Shown here piece by piece: positions 1 to 7,238 of a stretch of 64,000 nucleotides of DNA. Position 1 is the stretch's first letter; each line of letters starts with the position of its first letter. Location of the stretch: NCBI RefSeq assembly GCF_001687365.1, contig NZ_LGLV01000009.1, positions 186,001 to 250,000 on the forward strand. The letters run 5' to 3'. The position numbers and the translations under genes were made by a program. The stretch comes from Pararhizobium polonicum. GTDB taxonomy: Bacteria > Pseudomonadota > Alphaproteobacteria > Rhizobiales > Rhizobiaceae. The notes under the pieces were generated by a model. It was given only the letters and a program-made list of their open reading frames with translations, was not told the DNA's origin and made no database searches.

Positions 1-326
1 AGCAGAATATCGAACTCACCCGACTGCAGCGCCGGCAGGCGCTGCTGCGGCGAGGAATTGGTGAACTCCACCTTTTCCGGGTCGTTGAAAACAGTGACGG
101 CCAGTGCCCGGCCGAAATCGATGAAGAAACCCTGCCAGCGCCCGTTGCTATCGGGGGTAAAGAAGCCCGGCGTGGTGCCGACGCCGACCTTGATCAGGCC
201 GCGCTGCTTGATCTTGTCGAGTGTTTCGCCTGCCAGCGCAGACGATGCAATGAGGCCCGTGGCAAGCACCAGGGTGGTCGCGAGCGCCTTTTTGAAAAGG
301 CCGCTGCGTGCGGAAATTGGATTCAT
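1..326 (-). CDS. Amino-acid ABC transporter substrate-binding protein, N-terminal part (runs off the window)
   Basis: Only the first 108 codons are present; the rest lies beyond base 1. Residues 1-32 form a Sec signal peptide (basic start, hydrophobic core, cleavage after SALA). The mature part begins with ETLDKIKQRGLIKVGV and contains the LPALQSGEFDIL stretch typical of family-3 amino-acid binding proteins of the AapJ/BztA type. The protein would be periplasmic and would deliver a polar amino acid to a membrane permease. The ATG at 326 is preceded by AGGAG at good spacing. It is divergent from the peroxiredoxin-metY unit and has a LysR-like site about 80 bp upstream. Family is clear; the ligand is not. 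Confidence 0.85.
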   Translation of the reverse strand, partial: MNPISARSGLFKKALATTLVLATGLIASSALAGETLDKIKQRGLIKVGVGTTPGFFTPDSNGRWQGFFIDFGRALAVTVFNDPEKVEFTNSSPQQRLPALQSGEFDIL

Positions 327-408
327 GAAATGGCTCCTAAAGATGTGGTGTCCCCGGTCCCGGCAAATGGCTATCCCCACCATCGCCGGGATCGACTGCA
401 GAATAAGT

Positions 409-423
409 CTATAAAAATTATAG
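409..423 (-). promoter_or_regulatory. Putative LysR-type site A, upstream of the amino-acid binding protein
   Basis: Read towards the minus-strand gene it is CTATAATTTTTATAG, a perfect interrupted palindrome with T-N11-A geometry, followed by AC and, further on, CTGCA. The same box and the downstream TGCA recur at 9010 and 11742. It lies about 80 bp upstream of the start at 326. LysR-type activators commonly bind such sites; the identity of the regulator is inference. Confidence 0.45.
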
Positions 424-602
424 AATAGATATATTAATCCCATTGCGTGCCCGCTTTTAAAACAGATTGCTCGATTTATAAGCGATTTTGGCCGCTAACC
501 GTCCGGCGGACCGCTTCCGGCAGGCCTATCTCGACCTGCGGTGGTGCGAACAGAAATAAATGCAATTTCCAACGAAGCCCCGAAAATTGGAAATTCGTTA
601 CT

Positions 603-617
603 CTACAAAAACTATAG
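603..617 (+). promoter_or_regulatory. Putative LysR-type site B, upstream of peroxiredoxin-metY
   Basis: CTACAAAAACTATAG fits the [A/C]TA[C/T]-N7-ATAG pattern and continues as ACATAAG, like the sites at 9010 and 11742. It ends 66 bp before the peroxiredoxin start. It may be a T-N11-A operator, or TATAGA could double as a weak -10 element; no good -35 box is visible at 17 bp. Confidence 0.45.
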
Positions 618-682
618 ACATAAGCGATCCTGCCGCCCTGTAACCGCTCTCCCGCGGCACGGTCTCGAAGGAGCAGTCATCC

Positions 683-1333
683 ATGTCACTTGCCGTTGAA
701 CTGAAGAAAACTGCAGATTCTCTCAAGGCCGCCCTGCCGGAGGACATCTTCTCGGCAATCGGGCAATCCATTGCCGATCTGAAAGCAACCGGGATCGCCA
801 AGAGAGCCGCATCGGTCGGCTCGACCATTCCGCTGCCCGTCATCACGGATTTTGACGGCAACGACGTCGATCTGCGTAAGCTCGCAGCCGACGGGCCTTT
901 GGTCATCAGTTTCTATCGCGGTGGCTGGTGCCCCTATTGCAATGTCGAATTGCGCGCTCTTGCCAACGCGCTGGGAGACATCGAGGCGTCGGGTGCGTCG
1001 GTAGTGGCGATCTCGCCGGAGCAGCCGGACAGCGCGCGCGAAACCGCCGGCAAGAACACGCTGGGCTTTCCTGTTCTGGTCGACAAGGGCAATCGTTATG
1101 CCCGCGAACTCGGGATCGTCTTTTCCCTGCCGGAAAATCTGCGGCCGCTCTATCGCTCGATCGGCATCGATCTTGAGGACTGGAATGGCGACGAAAGCCA
1201 TGAGCTGCCGCTCGCGGCAACCTTCATCGTCGATTCGAAAGGCACGGTCGTGTGGGCGTTCGTTGATGCCGATTTCTCGGTGCGTGCCGAGCCTGCCAAT
1301 ATCGCTGCCGCCCTTCGCCGGGTTGCCGCCTGA
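683..1333 (+). CDS. Peroxiredoxin-like AhpC/TSA-family protein
   Basis: 216 residues with a thioredoxin fold. The motif GGWCPYCNVEL places a CxxC pair at Cys83 and Cys86, as in the one-domain redoxins of the AhpC/TSA family that reduce hydroperoxides with a thiol donor. There is no signal peptide, so it acts in the cytoplasm. The N-terminal 45 residues are a helical extension ahead of the redoxin core. The gene is 33 bp upstream of metY, in the same direction and probably in the same operon, which suggests protection of thiol or sulfide chemistry during sulfur assimilation. Start chosen for its upstream AGGAG. Exact reductant and substrate cannot be told. Confidence 0.85.
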   Translation: MSLAVELKKTADSLKAALPEDIFSAIGQSIADLKATGIAKRAASVGSTIPLPVITDFDGNDVDLRKLAADGPLVISFYRGGWCPYCNVELRALANALGDIEASGASVVAISPEQPDSARETAGKNTLGFPVLVDKGNRYARELGIVFSLPENLRPLYRSIGIDLEDWNGDESHELPLAATFIVDSKGTVVWAFVDADFSVRAEPANIAAALRRVAA

Positions 1334-1366
1334 TCCCCTTCATCTGCGTTTCAAAGGAGAGAGACC

Positions 1367-2689
1367 ATGAGCCTGAAAACCACACGTCCGGAAACCCTGG
1401 CCCTTCATGCCGGATGGCGGGCCGATCCCGCTACAGGGGCCGTTGCCGTCCCCATCTACCAGACGACCTCGTTCCAGTTTCGCGATACCGAGCACGCGGC
1501 CAATCTCTTTGCTCTCAAGGAACTCGGCAATATCTACAGCCGCATCGGCAATCCGACCGTCGATGTGCTCGAGCAGCGGGTGGCTGCGATCGAGGGCGGG
1601 GTTGCCGCTCTGGCCCTTGCCTCGGGGCAGGCGGCGTCCGCCTTTGCGATCCAGAACCTCGCCAAGGCCGGTGACAATATCGTCAGTTCGACCGATCTTT
1701 ATGGCGGCACATGGAACCTCTTTGCCAACACGCTGAAGGACCAGGGGATCGAGGTGCGCTTCATCGACCCCACCGACCCGGAGAACTTCCGCCGGGCCAC
1801 CGATGATCGGACACGGGCCTATTATGCCGAGACCCTTCCAAATCCGAAGCTGACCGTTTTCCCGATCGCCGAGGTGGCCGCCATCGGCCGCGAGTTTGGC
1901 ATTCCCCTGATTGTCGACAACACGGCGGCCCCGCTTCTTGCCCGGCCGCTCGATCATGGCGCCGCGGTGGTTGTCTATTCGACGACGAAGTATCTCGGCG
2001 GCCACGGCACATCGATCGGCGGCCTGATCATCGACGGCGGAAACTTCGACTGGGCCGCGCATCCCGAGCGGCAGCCGGCCCTCAACACGCCCGACAAGAG
2101 CTATCACGGCGCCATCTGGACGGAAGCGGTCAAGCCGCTCGGTCCGATTGCCTACATCATCAAGGCGCGGGTAACGCTGCTGCGGGATCTCGGCGCACCG
2201 CTTTCTCCGTTCAATGCCTTCCAGATCATCCAGGGGATCGAGACGCTGCCGTTGCGCATCGAGCGTCATACGAAGAATACCGATGCCGTTGCCGATTATC
2301 TCTCGAAGCGGCCGGAAGTGTCGAAGGTCATCCATCCGTCGAAGCAGACAGGGCTGTGGCGCGAGCGCGCCGACAAATATCTCAAGGGCGGCTATGGCGG
2401 GCTGGTCGGCTTCGAACTCAAGGGCGGCCTGGAAGCCGGCCGCCGCTTCATCGACAGTCTGGAACTGCTGTATCACGTTGCCAATATCGGCGATGCCCGC
2501 AGTCTGGCGATCCATCCGGCCACGACGACGCATTCGCAGCTTTCCGGCGAGGAGCAGCTGGCCAGCGGCGTTTCTCAAGGCTATGTCCGGCTGTCGATCG
2601 GTATCGAACATATCGATGACATTCTCGAAGATATCGGCCGTGGCCTCGATGCGGCCTCGGGTGTGAGCGGCGACCGCCAGGTGGCCTGA
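1367..2689 (+). CDS. metY: O-acetylhomoserine aminocarboxypropyltransferase (sulfhydrylase)
   Basis: 440 residues, the usual length for MetY, a PLP enzyme of the Cys/Met metabolism family. It makes homocysteine from O-acetylhomoserine and sulfide (or methionine from methanethiol). Visible hallmarks are ETLALHAGWRAD at the N-terminus, the substrate loop YSRIGNPTVD near residues 57-66, the aspartate of VDN at 184, and the Schiff-base lysine in STTKYLGGHGT at Lys208. A clear RBS (AAAGGAGAG) precedes the ATG. It sits behind the peroxiredoxin gene and ahead of a strong intrinsic terminator. Other members of the family (cystathionine gamma-synthase) are shorter, so MetY is the best call. Confidence 0.9.
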   Translation: MSLKTTRPETLALHAGWRADPATGAVAVPIYQTTSFQFRDTEHAANLFALKELGNIYSRIGNPTVDVLEQRVAAIEGGVAALALASGQAASAFAIQNLAKAGDNIVSSTDLYGGTWNLFANTLKDQGIEVRFIDPTDPENFRRATDDRTRAYYAETLPNPKLTVFPIAEVAAIGREFGIPLIVDNTAAPLLARPLDHGAAVVVYSTTKYLGGHGTSIGGLIIDGGNFDWAAHPERQPALNTPDKSYHGAIWTEAVKPLGPIAYIIKARVTLLRDLGAPLSPFNAFQIIQGIETLPLRIERHTKNTDAVADYLSKRPEVSKVIHPSKQTGLWRERADKYLKGGYGGLVGFELKGGLEAGRRFIDSLELLYHVANIGDARSLAIHPATTTHSQLSGEEQLASGVSQGYVRLSIGIEHIDDILEDIGRGLDAASGVSGDRQVA

Positions 2690-2703
2690 TTTTTTGAATT
2701 CGG

Positions 2704-2742
2704 CCGGGCCGCCGCAGAATGGATGCGGCGGTCCGGTTTTTT
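2704..2742 (+). terminator. Rho-independent terminator after metY
   Basis: A 12-bp stem (arms 2704-2715 and 2725-2736, one G-T wobble) with a 9-nt loop is followed directly by six T residues (2737-2742). It begins 15 bp after the metY stop and separates metY from the desaturase gene. Confidence 0.85.
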
Positions 2743-2760
2743 CCATCTGCGGAGAAGACG

Positions 2761-3687
2761 ATGTCGATTAAACCCCGCCGGACCTTCCGGTTTCATATCG
2801 AGACGAGCAATCTGGAATGGCCGACGGTCATTCTTGCAATTTTCATTTATGGCTCGTTTCTGGCGCTGACCTTCTGGTGGCAGCAACTGCCGATCGTTGT
2901 CGTCATGCTCGCCGGCGGCTGGTTGATCGCCTGGCAGGGCTCTCTTCAGCACGAGGTCATTCATGGCCATCCGACCCGCAACCAGGCCGTCAACGACGCC
3001 ATCGGTTCTGTGCCGCTTTCCCTCTGGCTTCCCTATCGCATCTACCGCGATACCCATCTCGTTCATCACCGGGACGAGTTCCTGACCGATCCCATCGACG
3101 ATCCGGAATCCGCCTATGTCACCAAACTGGCCTGGCAGAGAATGGGCCGTGTGGGCCGCTGGCTGGCCGATTTCAACATGACGCTGCTGGGGCGACTGAC
3201 GCTTGGCCCCGTCGTCATGATCCTGAGTTTCCTGCTCAGCGAAGGGAATCTCATTCGTTCCGGTGTTGCCGGGCGTGCCCGGATATGGGCCCTGCACTTC
3301 GCCGCCACCGTGCCTGTGCTGGCATGGGTCACCCTGGTTTGCGGCATGCCGCTCTGGCTCTATCTTTTTGGCTTCGTCTATATCGGTGCGGCGCTGACAC
3401 GGCTCAGATCGTTTGCAGAGCACCGGTATGCCGATGACCACGAGGAGCGGACGGCGATCGTGGAAGGCAGCGCCATTCTGGGCGTTCTCTACCTCTACAA
3501 CAACCTGCACGTCCTTCATCATCTGCGTCCGGGGATTTCCTGGTACCGCCTGCCATCGATCTACCGCGAAAACCGTGATGAGCTCGTGCGCCGCAACGGC
3601 GGGCTTGTCTATCGCGGCTATTGGGATATCGCGCGCCGGTTTTTCCTGACCCGTCACGATGACCCAAGGCACCCGCATCATTCGTAA
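2761..3687 (+). CDS. Fatty acid desaturase family membrane protein
   Basis: 308 residues with hydrophobic segments around residues 22-58 and 160-215. The three histidine clusters of membrane di-iron desaturases are present: HEVIH at 64-68, HLVHH at 99-103 and HVLHH at 250-254. Such enzymes introduce a double bond or hydroxyl into acyl or related chains using ferredoxin-type electrons. The start at 2761 follows GGAGAAG; an upstream in-frame start at 2719 would lie inside the terminator. It has its own unit after the metY terminator and is convergent with the ABC operon to its right. Substrate (fatty acyl chain, carotenoid or other) is not evident. Confidence 0.8.
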   Translation: MSIKPRRTFRFHIETSNLEWPTVILAIFIYGSFLALTFWWQQLPIVVVMLAGGWLIAWQGSLQHEVIHGHPTRNQAVNDAIGSVPLSLWLPYRIYRDTHLVHHRDEFLTDPIDDPESAYVTKLAWQRMGRVGRWLADFNMTLLGRLTLGPVVMILSFLLSEGNLIRSGVAGRARIWALHFAATVPVLAWVTLVCGMPLWLYLFGFVYIGAALTRLRSFAEHRYADDHEERTAIVEGSAILGVLYLYNNLHVLHHLRPGISWYRLPSIYRENRDELVRRNGGLVYRGYWDIARRFFLTRHDDPRHPHHS

Positions 3688-3744
3688 GCCCGCGCATTAT
3701 CTTGCTGCCGGGGTTCTGGCTGTGAACCTGACGACCCTGCTGCC

Positions 3745-4476
3745 TCAGACGGCCGTCTCGACGGCGTCTTCCGTCAGTTCCGACAGGGCGGCGCGGTCGA
3801 GTTCGCGGGCGATCTGCCCGTGGCTCATCAGCACGCCGCGATCGCACATATGGCCGATGACGCCGGCATCGTGGCTGACCAGAATGAAGGTTATCCGGTG
3901 CGACACTTTCAGATCGTTGAGCAGGTTGAGAATTTCAGCCTGAACGGTCACATCGAGGGCCGATGTCGGCTCGTCGAGCAACAGCAGCTTCGGTTTCAGC
4001 AGCAAGGCCCGGGCAATGGCGACACGCTGGCGCTGGCCGCCGGACAGCTGGTGCGGATAACGCCCGGCGATGGCGGCGACAAGACCCACCTGATCGAGTG
4101 CCGCGCGCACTGCCGCGTCGATACCCTCGACACCATGGACCTTGAGCGGCTCGCCGAGAATGCGCGCGATCCGGTGACGCGGATGCAGCGATGAATAGGG
4201 GGCCTGAAACACCATCTGGATATTGCGGCGGGTCTCGCCGGTGATCTTCCTGCCCGGTTCGAGCGCTGTGCCGAAGACATCGATTGCGCCGGTCCAGCCG
4301 GTGTTGAGCCCGGCAATGGCGCGCAGCACCGTCGTCTTGCCACATCCAGACGGGCCGATAAGACCGAAGGTTTCGCCTGCCTCAACGAAGAAGCTCACAT
4401 CGCGCACGGCCGAAAACCGGGTCTTTTCCGACTGGAACGAAATCGACAGCTGGTGGACGGAAACGGCTGCTGTCAT
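3745..4476 (-). CDS. Oligopeptide-type ABC transporter ATP-binding protein (DppF/OppF class)
   Basis: 243 residues, a single nucleotide-binding domain. Walker A GPSGCGKTT is at 41-49, the signature LSGGQ at 144-148 and Walker B LLLLDEP at about 164-170. It is the last gene of a five-gene minus-strand importer operon (binding protein, two permeases, two ATPases) and its start overlaps the preceding ATPase stop by ATGA. It is short for the class, lacking the long C-terminal oligopeptide-binding extension. It energises import across the inner membrane with its partner ATPase. The substrate is unknown, but the operon lies among sulfur genes. Confidence 0.88.
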   Translation of the reverse strand: MTAAVSVHQLSISFQSEKTRFSAVRDVSFFVEAGETFGLIGPSGCGKTTVLRAIAGLNTGWTGAIDVFGTALEPGRKITGETRRNIQMVFQAPYSSLHPRHRIARILGEPLKVHGVEGIDAAVRAALDQVGLVAAIAGRYPHQLSGGQRQRVAIARALLLKPKLLLLDEPTSALDVTVQAEILNLLNDLKVSHRITFILVSHDAGVIGHMCDRGVLMSHGQIARELDRAALSELTEDAVETAV

Positions 4477-5306
4477 GATGGCTTTCCGTTCGCATCGAAG
4501 ACCGGCAGCCGGGTTCCATAGGTGGCAACCGATGGCCGGGCAGCCCAGAGACCACGGGTATAGGCGGATTGGGCCTGAGCCAGCTGCGATGCCGGCAACC
4601 GTTCGACGATCTCTCCCTGACGCATGACGATGACCCGGTCGGCATAGCGCGAAACCTGTTGCAGATCATGGCTGATCAAAAGCAGCCCCATGCCGAACTC
4701 TTCCGTCAGCGCGCGCAGCAGGGTCAGCACCTGATCCTGCAGGCCGCGATCGAGCGCGGAGGTCGGTTCGTCGGCGATGATCAGCTTCGGCCGGTTGATC
4801 AGCATGGCAGCAATCATCACACGCTGCCCCATGCCGCCGGAAAGCGCTGCAGGATAGCTCGCATAGATCCGTTTCGGATCGGGCAGGCCGACCTTGGCCA
4901 GCATGTCGAGGGCGCGCTCCTTCCGCTCCCCGGCGGAAAGTCCGGTGTGCAGCAGCAGTGCTTCCTCGACCTGACGGCCGATGCGGTGGGCGGGATTGAG
5001 CGAGAATTTCGGATCCTGCAGGATCAGCCCCATGCCGCTGCCGCGCAGGCGGTTCCAGCCAGACGCATCGAGTGTCTGCAGGTCGATGTCTTCGAACACC
5101 ATGCGCACGGCGCGGACTTCAGCGCGGCGCGGCAAGAGGCCCATGATCGCCCGGCCGGTCAGGGACTTGCCCGAACCGGATTCGCCAACGACGGCGACGA
5201 TCTCGCGGCCGACTGTCAGCGAGACCGATTTGACGACGGGAACCGGGCCGGAATCCGAGGGAAACGCGATGGTCAGATCTTCGACGGACAGGAGGGGCTC
5301 AGTCAT
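4473..5306 (-). CDS. Oligopeptide-type ABC transporter ATP-binding protein (DppD/OppD class)
   Basis: 277 residues with Walker A GESGSGKSL at 41-49, signature LSGGMGQRV and Walker B LIIADEPTSALD. This is the first of two ATPases of the importer; it overlaps the upstream permease gene by 8 bp and the downstream ATPase by 4 bp, so translation is coupled. The GESGSGKS form of Walker A is characteristic of the D-type ATPase in peptide/nickel transporters. No iron-sulfur cysteine cluster is evident at the C-terminus. Confidence in the class is high; substrate is not inferable from the ATPase. Confidence 0.88.
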   Translation of the reverse strand: MTEPLLSVEDLTIAFPSDSGPVPVVKSVSLTVGREIVAVVGESGSGKSLTGRAIMGLLPRRAEVRAVRMVFEDIDLQTLDASGWNRLRGSGMGLILQDPKFSLNPAHRIGRQVEEALLLHTGLSAGERKERALDMLAKVGLPDPKRIYASYPAALSGGMGQRVMIAAMLINRPKLIIADEPTSALDRGLQDQVLTLLRALTEEFGMGLLLISHDLQQVSRYADRVIVMRQGEIVERLPASQLAQAQSAYTRGLWAARPSVATYGTRLPVFDANGKPS

Positions 5307-6159
5307 TGCGGGGATCCATCAGGTCGCGCAGGCCGTCGGCAAGCAGGTTGAAGCCGAAGGAGGTGATGAGAATGGCGAAACCCGGCGTTGCGGCGATCCA
5401 CCATTGATCGAAGATCACCTGCGTGCCCTCGGCGACCATCGAGCCCCATTCCGCCGTCGGCGGGCGCACGCCCAGTCCGAGAAAGCCGAGGCCCGCCGCA
5501 GCCAGGATGATGCCCGAGAGATCGAGCGCCAGCCGGATGACAGCGGAAGGCAGGACGAGCGGCAGGATATGCCCGAACAGCAGGCGCGGCCCCTTGATGC
5601 CGACCATTTCGGCGGCGGCAAGATAGTCGCTCCTGGCAAGTTTTGCTGTTTCAACGCGGGCCTGCCGGGCATAGGCCGGCCAGCTGGTGAGCGCCAGCGC
5701 CAGTGCCCCATTGAGCAGGCCCGGCCCCATGATGGCGACGAAGGCGAAGGCCAGCAGCAGGCGCGGAAAGGACATGACGATATCGGTGACGCGCATCAGG
5801 CCGCGCTCGACGAGGCCGCCAAAATAGCCGGCGAGAACGCCGATGGTGATCCCCACCGGCGCCATCAGGAGTACGACAAACAGCACGAGCAGCAATGTCG
5901 GGCGAGCGCCGTAGATGAGCCGCGAGAGGATGTCGCGGCCGAACGCATCGGTGCCCAGCCAATGCTGCGGGCTTGGCGCCATCAGCCGGTTGGCGGTTTC
6001 CTGAAGCGTCGGATCGTAAGGGGCGAGCCAGGGGGCAAGGAGCGCCATGATAAGCACGGTCAGGATGATCGCGGTTCCCACCGTCGCGGAGGGGGAGCGC
6101 AAGAGCCGCAGCAGCAGCCAGCGGGCCGGCGATATGTCCGCAGATGAAAGGGCCGTCAT
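5299..6159 (-). CDS. Oligopeptide-type ABC transporter permease (DppC class)
   Basis: 286 residues starting MTALSSADISPARW. An N-terminal membrane segment ends in the LLAPWLAPYDP motif typical of DppC/OppC proteins, followed by the LMAPSPQHWLGTDAFGRDIL signature and the usual five further membrane helices with an EAA-type loop. The start at 6159 overlaps the stop of the preceding permease (ATGA), which supports it over longer upstream extensions. It forms the translocation pore with the neighbouring DppB-type subunit. Confidence 0.87.
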   Translation of the reverse strand: MTALSSADISPARWLLLRLLRSPSATVGTAIILTVLIMALLAPWLAPYDPTLQETANRLMAPSPQHWLGTDAFGRDILSRLIYGARPTLLLVLFVVLLMAPVGITIGVLAGYFGGLVERGLMRVTDIVMSFPRLLLAFAFVAIMGPGLLNGALALALTSWPAYARQARVETAKLARSDYLAAAEMVGIKGPRLLFGHILPLVLPSAVIRLALDLSGIILAAAGLGFLGLGVRPPTAEWGSMVAEGTQVIFDQWWIAATPGFAILITSFGFNLLADGLRDLMDPRND

Positions 6160-7163
6160 CGTGCCTGCCCCTGATGGAGTCTGGCGGCGGCCAGATCGGT
6201 GAGCGCATTCAACAGCACGAAGCAGCTGCCGACGACGAGCGTCGCACCGAGAATGGCTGGCATGTCGCCGGAAAACATCGCGGTCGTCAGATAACGGCCG
6301 ATGCCGGGCCAGGCAAACACGGTCTCCGTCAGCACTGCGCCCTCGAGCAGGCTGGCATAGGCGAGTGCGATAACGGTGAGCAGCGTGCCGGCGATATTCG
6401 GCAGGATATGGACGAAGACGACGCGGGACAGGCTGGCGCCCTTGGCCCGCGCGGTCAGCACATATTCCTGCCCGAGTTCGGAGAGGACCGAGGCGCGCGT
6501 CAGGCGGGAAATCCCGGCCAGCGCATGGAAGGCCAGAACGATGGCGGGCAGGGCCAGATGCGCCAGTGCATCGCGGAATGCGCCGGCCTTGCCGGATATC
6601 CAGGTGTCGATCAGGGCAAAGCCGGTCACGGGCTTGACCGTATACTGGAACATGACATCGAGCCGGCCCGGTCCGGGCGCCCAATGGAGGCGTGCGTAAA
6701 ACAACAGGAGCATGAGGAGGCCGAGCCAGAAGATCGGCACGGAATAGCCGAACAGCGAGACGAAGCGGGCAAGCGCGTCGATCAGGCTGCCCTGTCGCAT
6801 GGCGGCGGCGATGCCGAGCGCCAGGCCGATGAGGCTGCCGATGATGATGGCGGCGGTGGCTAGTTCGAGCGTGGCCGGAAACGTGCGGGCGATGTCGGAG
6901 GCGACCGGCTGGCCGGTCGAGATCGACTGGCCGAAATTGCCGGACAGGGCCTGTTGCAGGTAGCGCAGGAACTGAACGGGAAGCGGCTGGTCGAGGCCGA
7001 GTTCAAGCCGCGCCGCCTGATAGGTGGACTGGCTGGCATGGTCGCCAACCATCTGCAACGCCGGATCGATCGGCGAAAGGCGCGTCATGGCGAAGGTCAC
7101 CAGCGCCAGGCCCAGCAGGGTCATCGCGAAGGATGCCAGCCATTTCAGGAGACGCCCGAGCAA
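6156..7163 (-). CDS. Oligopeptide-type ABC transporter permease (DppB class), probable TTG start
   Basis: 335 residues if started at the TTG at 7163, giving LGRLLKWLASF and then the first membrane helix with MTRLSPIDPA, as in DppB/GsiC proteins. The frame stays open to a TTG at 7238 directly after the binding-protein stop, but that extension would translate a perfect hairpin. The TTG at 7163 has GGGAG six bases upstream, located in the 3' arm of that hairpin. Six membrane segments and an EAA loop near the C-terminus are visible. It pairs with the DppC-type gene that overlaps its stop. Start uncertain; family certain. Confidence 0.82.
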   Translation of the reverse strand: MLGRLLKWLASFAMTLLGLALVTFAMTRLSPIDPALQMVGDHASQSTYQAARLELGLDQPLPVQFLRYLQQALSGNFGQSISTGQPVASDIARTFPATLELATAAIIIGSLIGLALGIAAAMRQGSLIDALARFVSLFGYSVPIFWLGLLMLLLFYARLHWAPGPGRLDVMFQYTVKPVTGFALIDTWISGKAGAFRDALAHLALPAIVLAFHALAGISRLTRASVLSELGQEYVLTARAKGASLSRVVFVHILPNIAGTLLTVIALAYASLLEGAVLTETVFAWPGIGRYLTTAMFSGDMPAILGATLVVGSCFVLLNALTDLAAARLHQGQAR

Positions 7164-7164
7164 A

Positions 7165-7202
7165 GACAACTCCCGCCAGCGAGGCCGCTGGCGGGAGTTG
7201 TC
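7165..7202 (-). promoter_or_regulatory. Intercistronic 16-bp perfect stem-loop between binding-protein and permease genes
   Basis: Arms 7165-7180 and 7187-7202 are exact inverted repeats with a 6-nt loop, 36 nt past the binding-protein stop. There is no T-tract, so it is probably a transcript-stabilising or translation-limiting structure rather than a terminator. Its 3' arm contains GGGAG, the likely ribosome-binding site of the permease, which would be hidden when folded. Confidence 0.7.
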
Positions 7203-7238
7203 GGATTCAGACAGGCTGCGGAGGACCGCTTTTGCCAA

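Larger units (their letters stand above)
327..682. other. Divergent intergenic region between binding-protein gene and peroxiredoxin gene
   Basis: This 356-bp gap holds no convincing gene. It is AT-rich compared with its surroundings and contains two T-N11-A sites (409-423 and 603-617), one proximal to each divergent gene. Each is oriented so that its TATAGAC half faces the gene it serves. Nothing else recognisable was seen. Confidence 0.6.
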
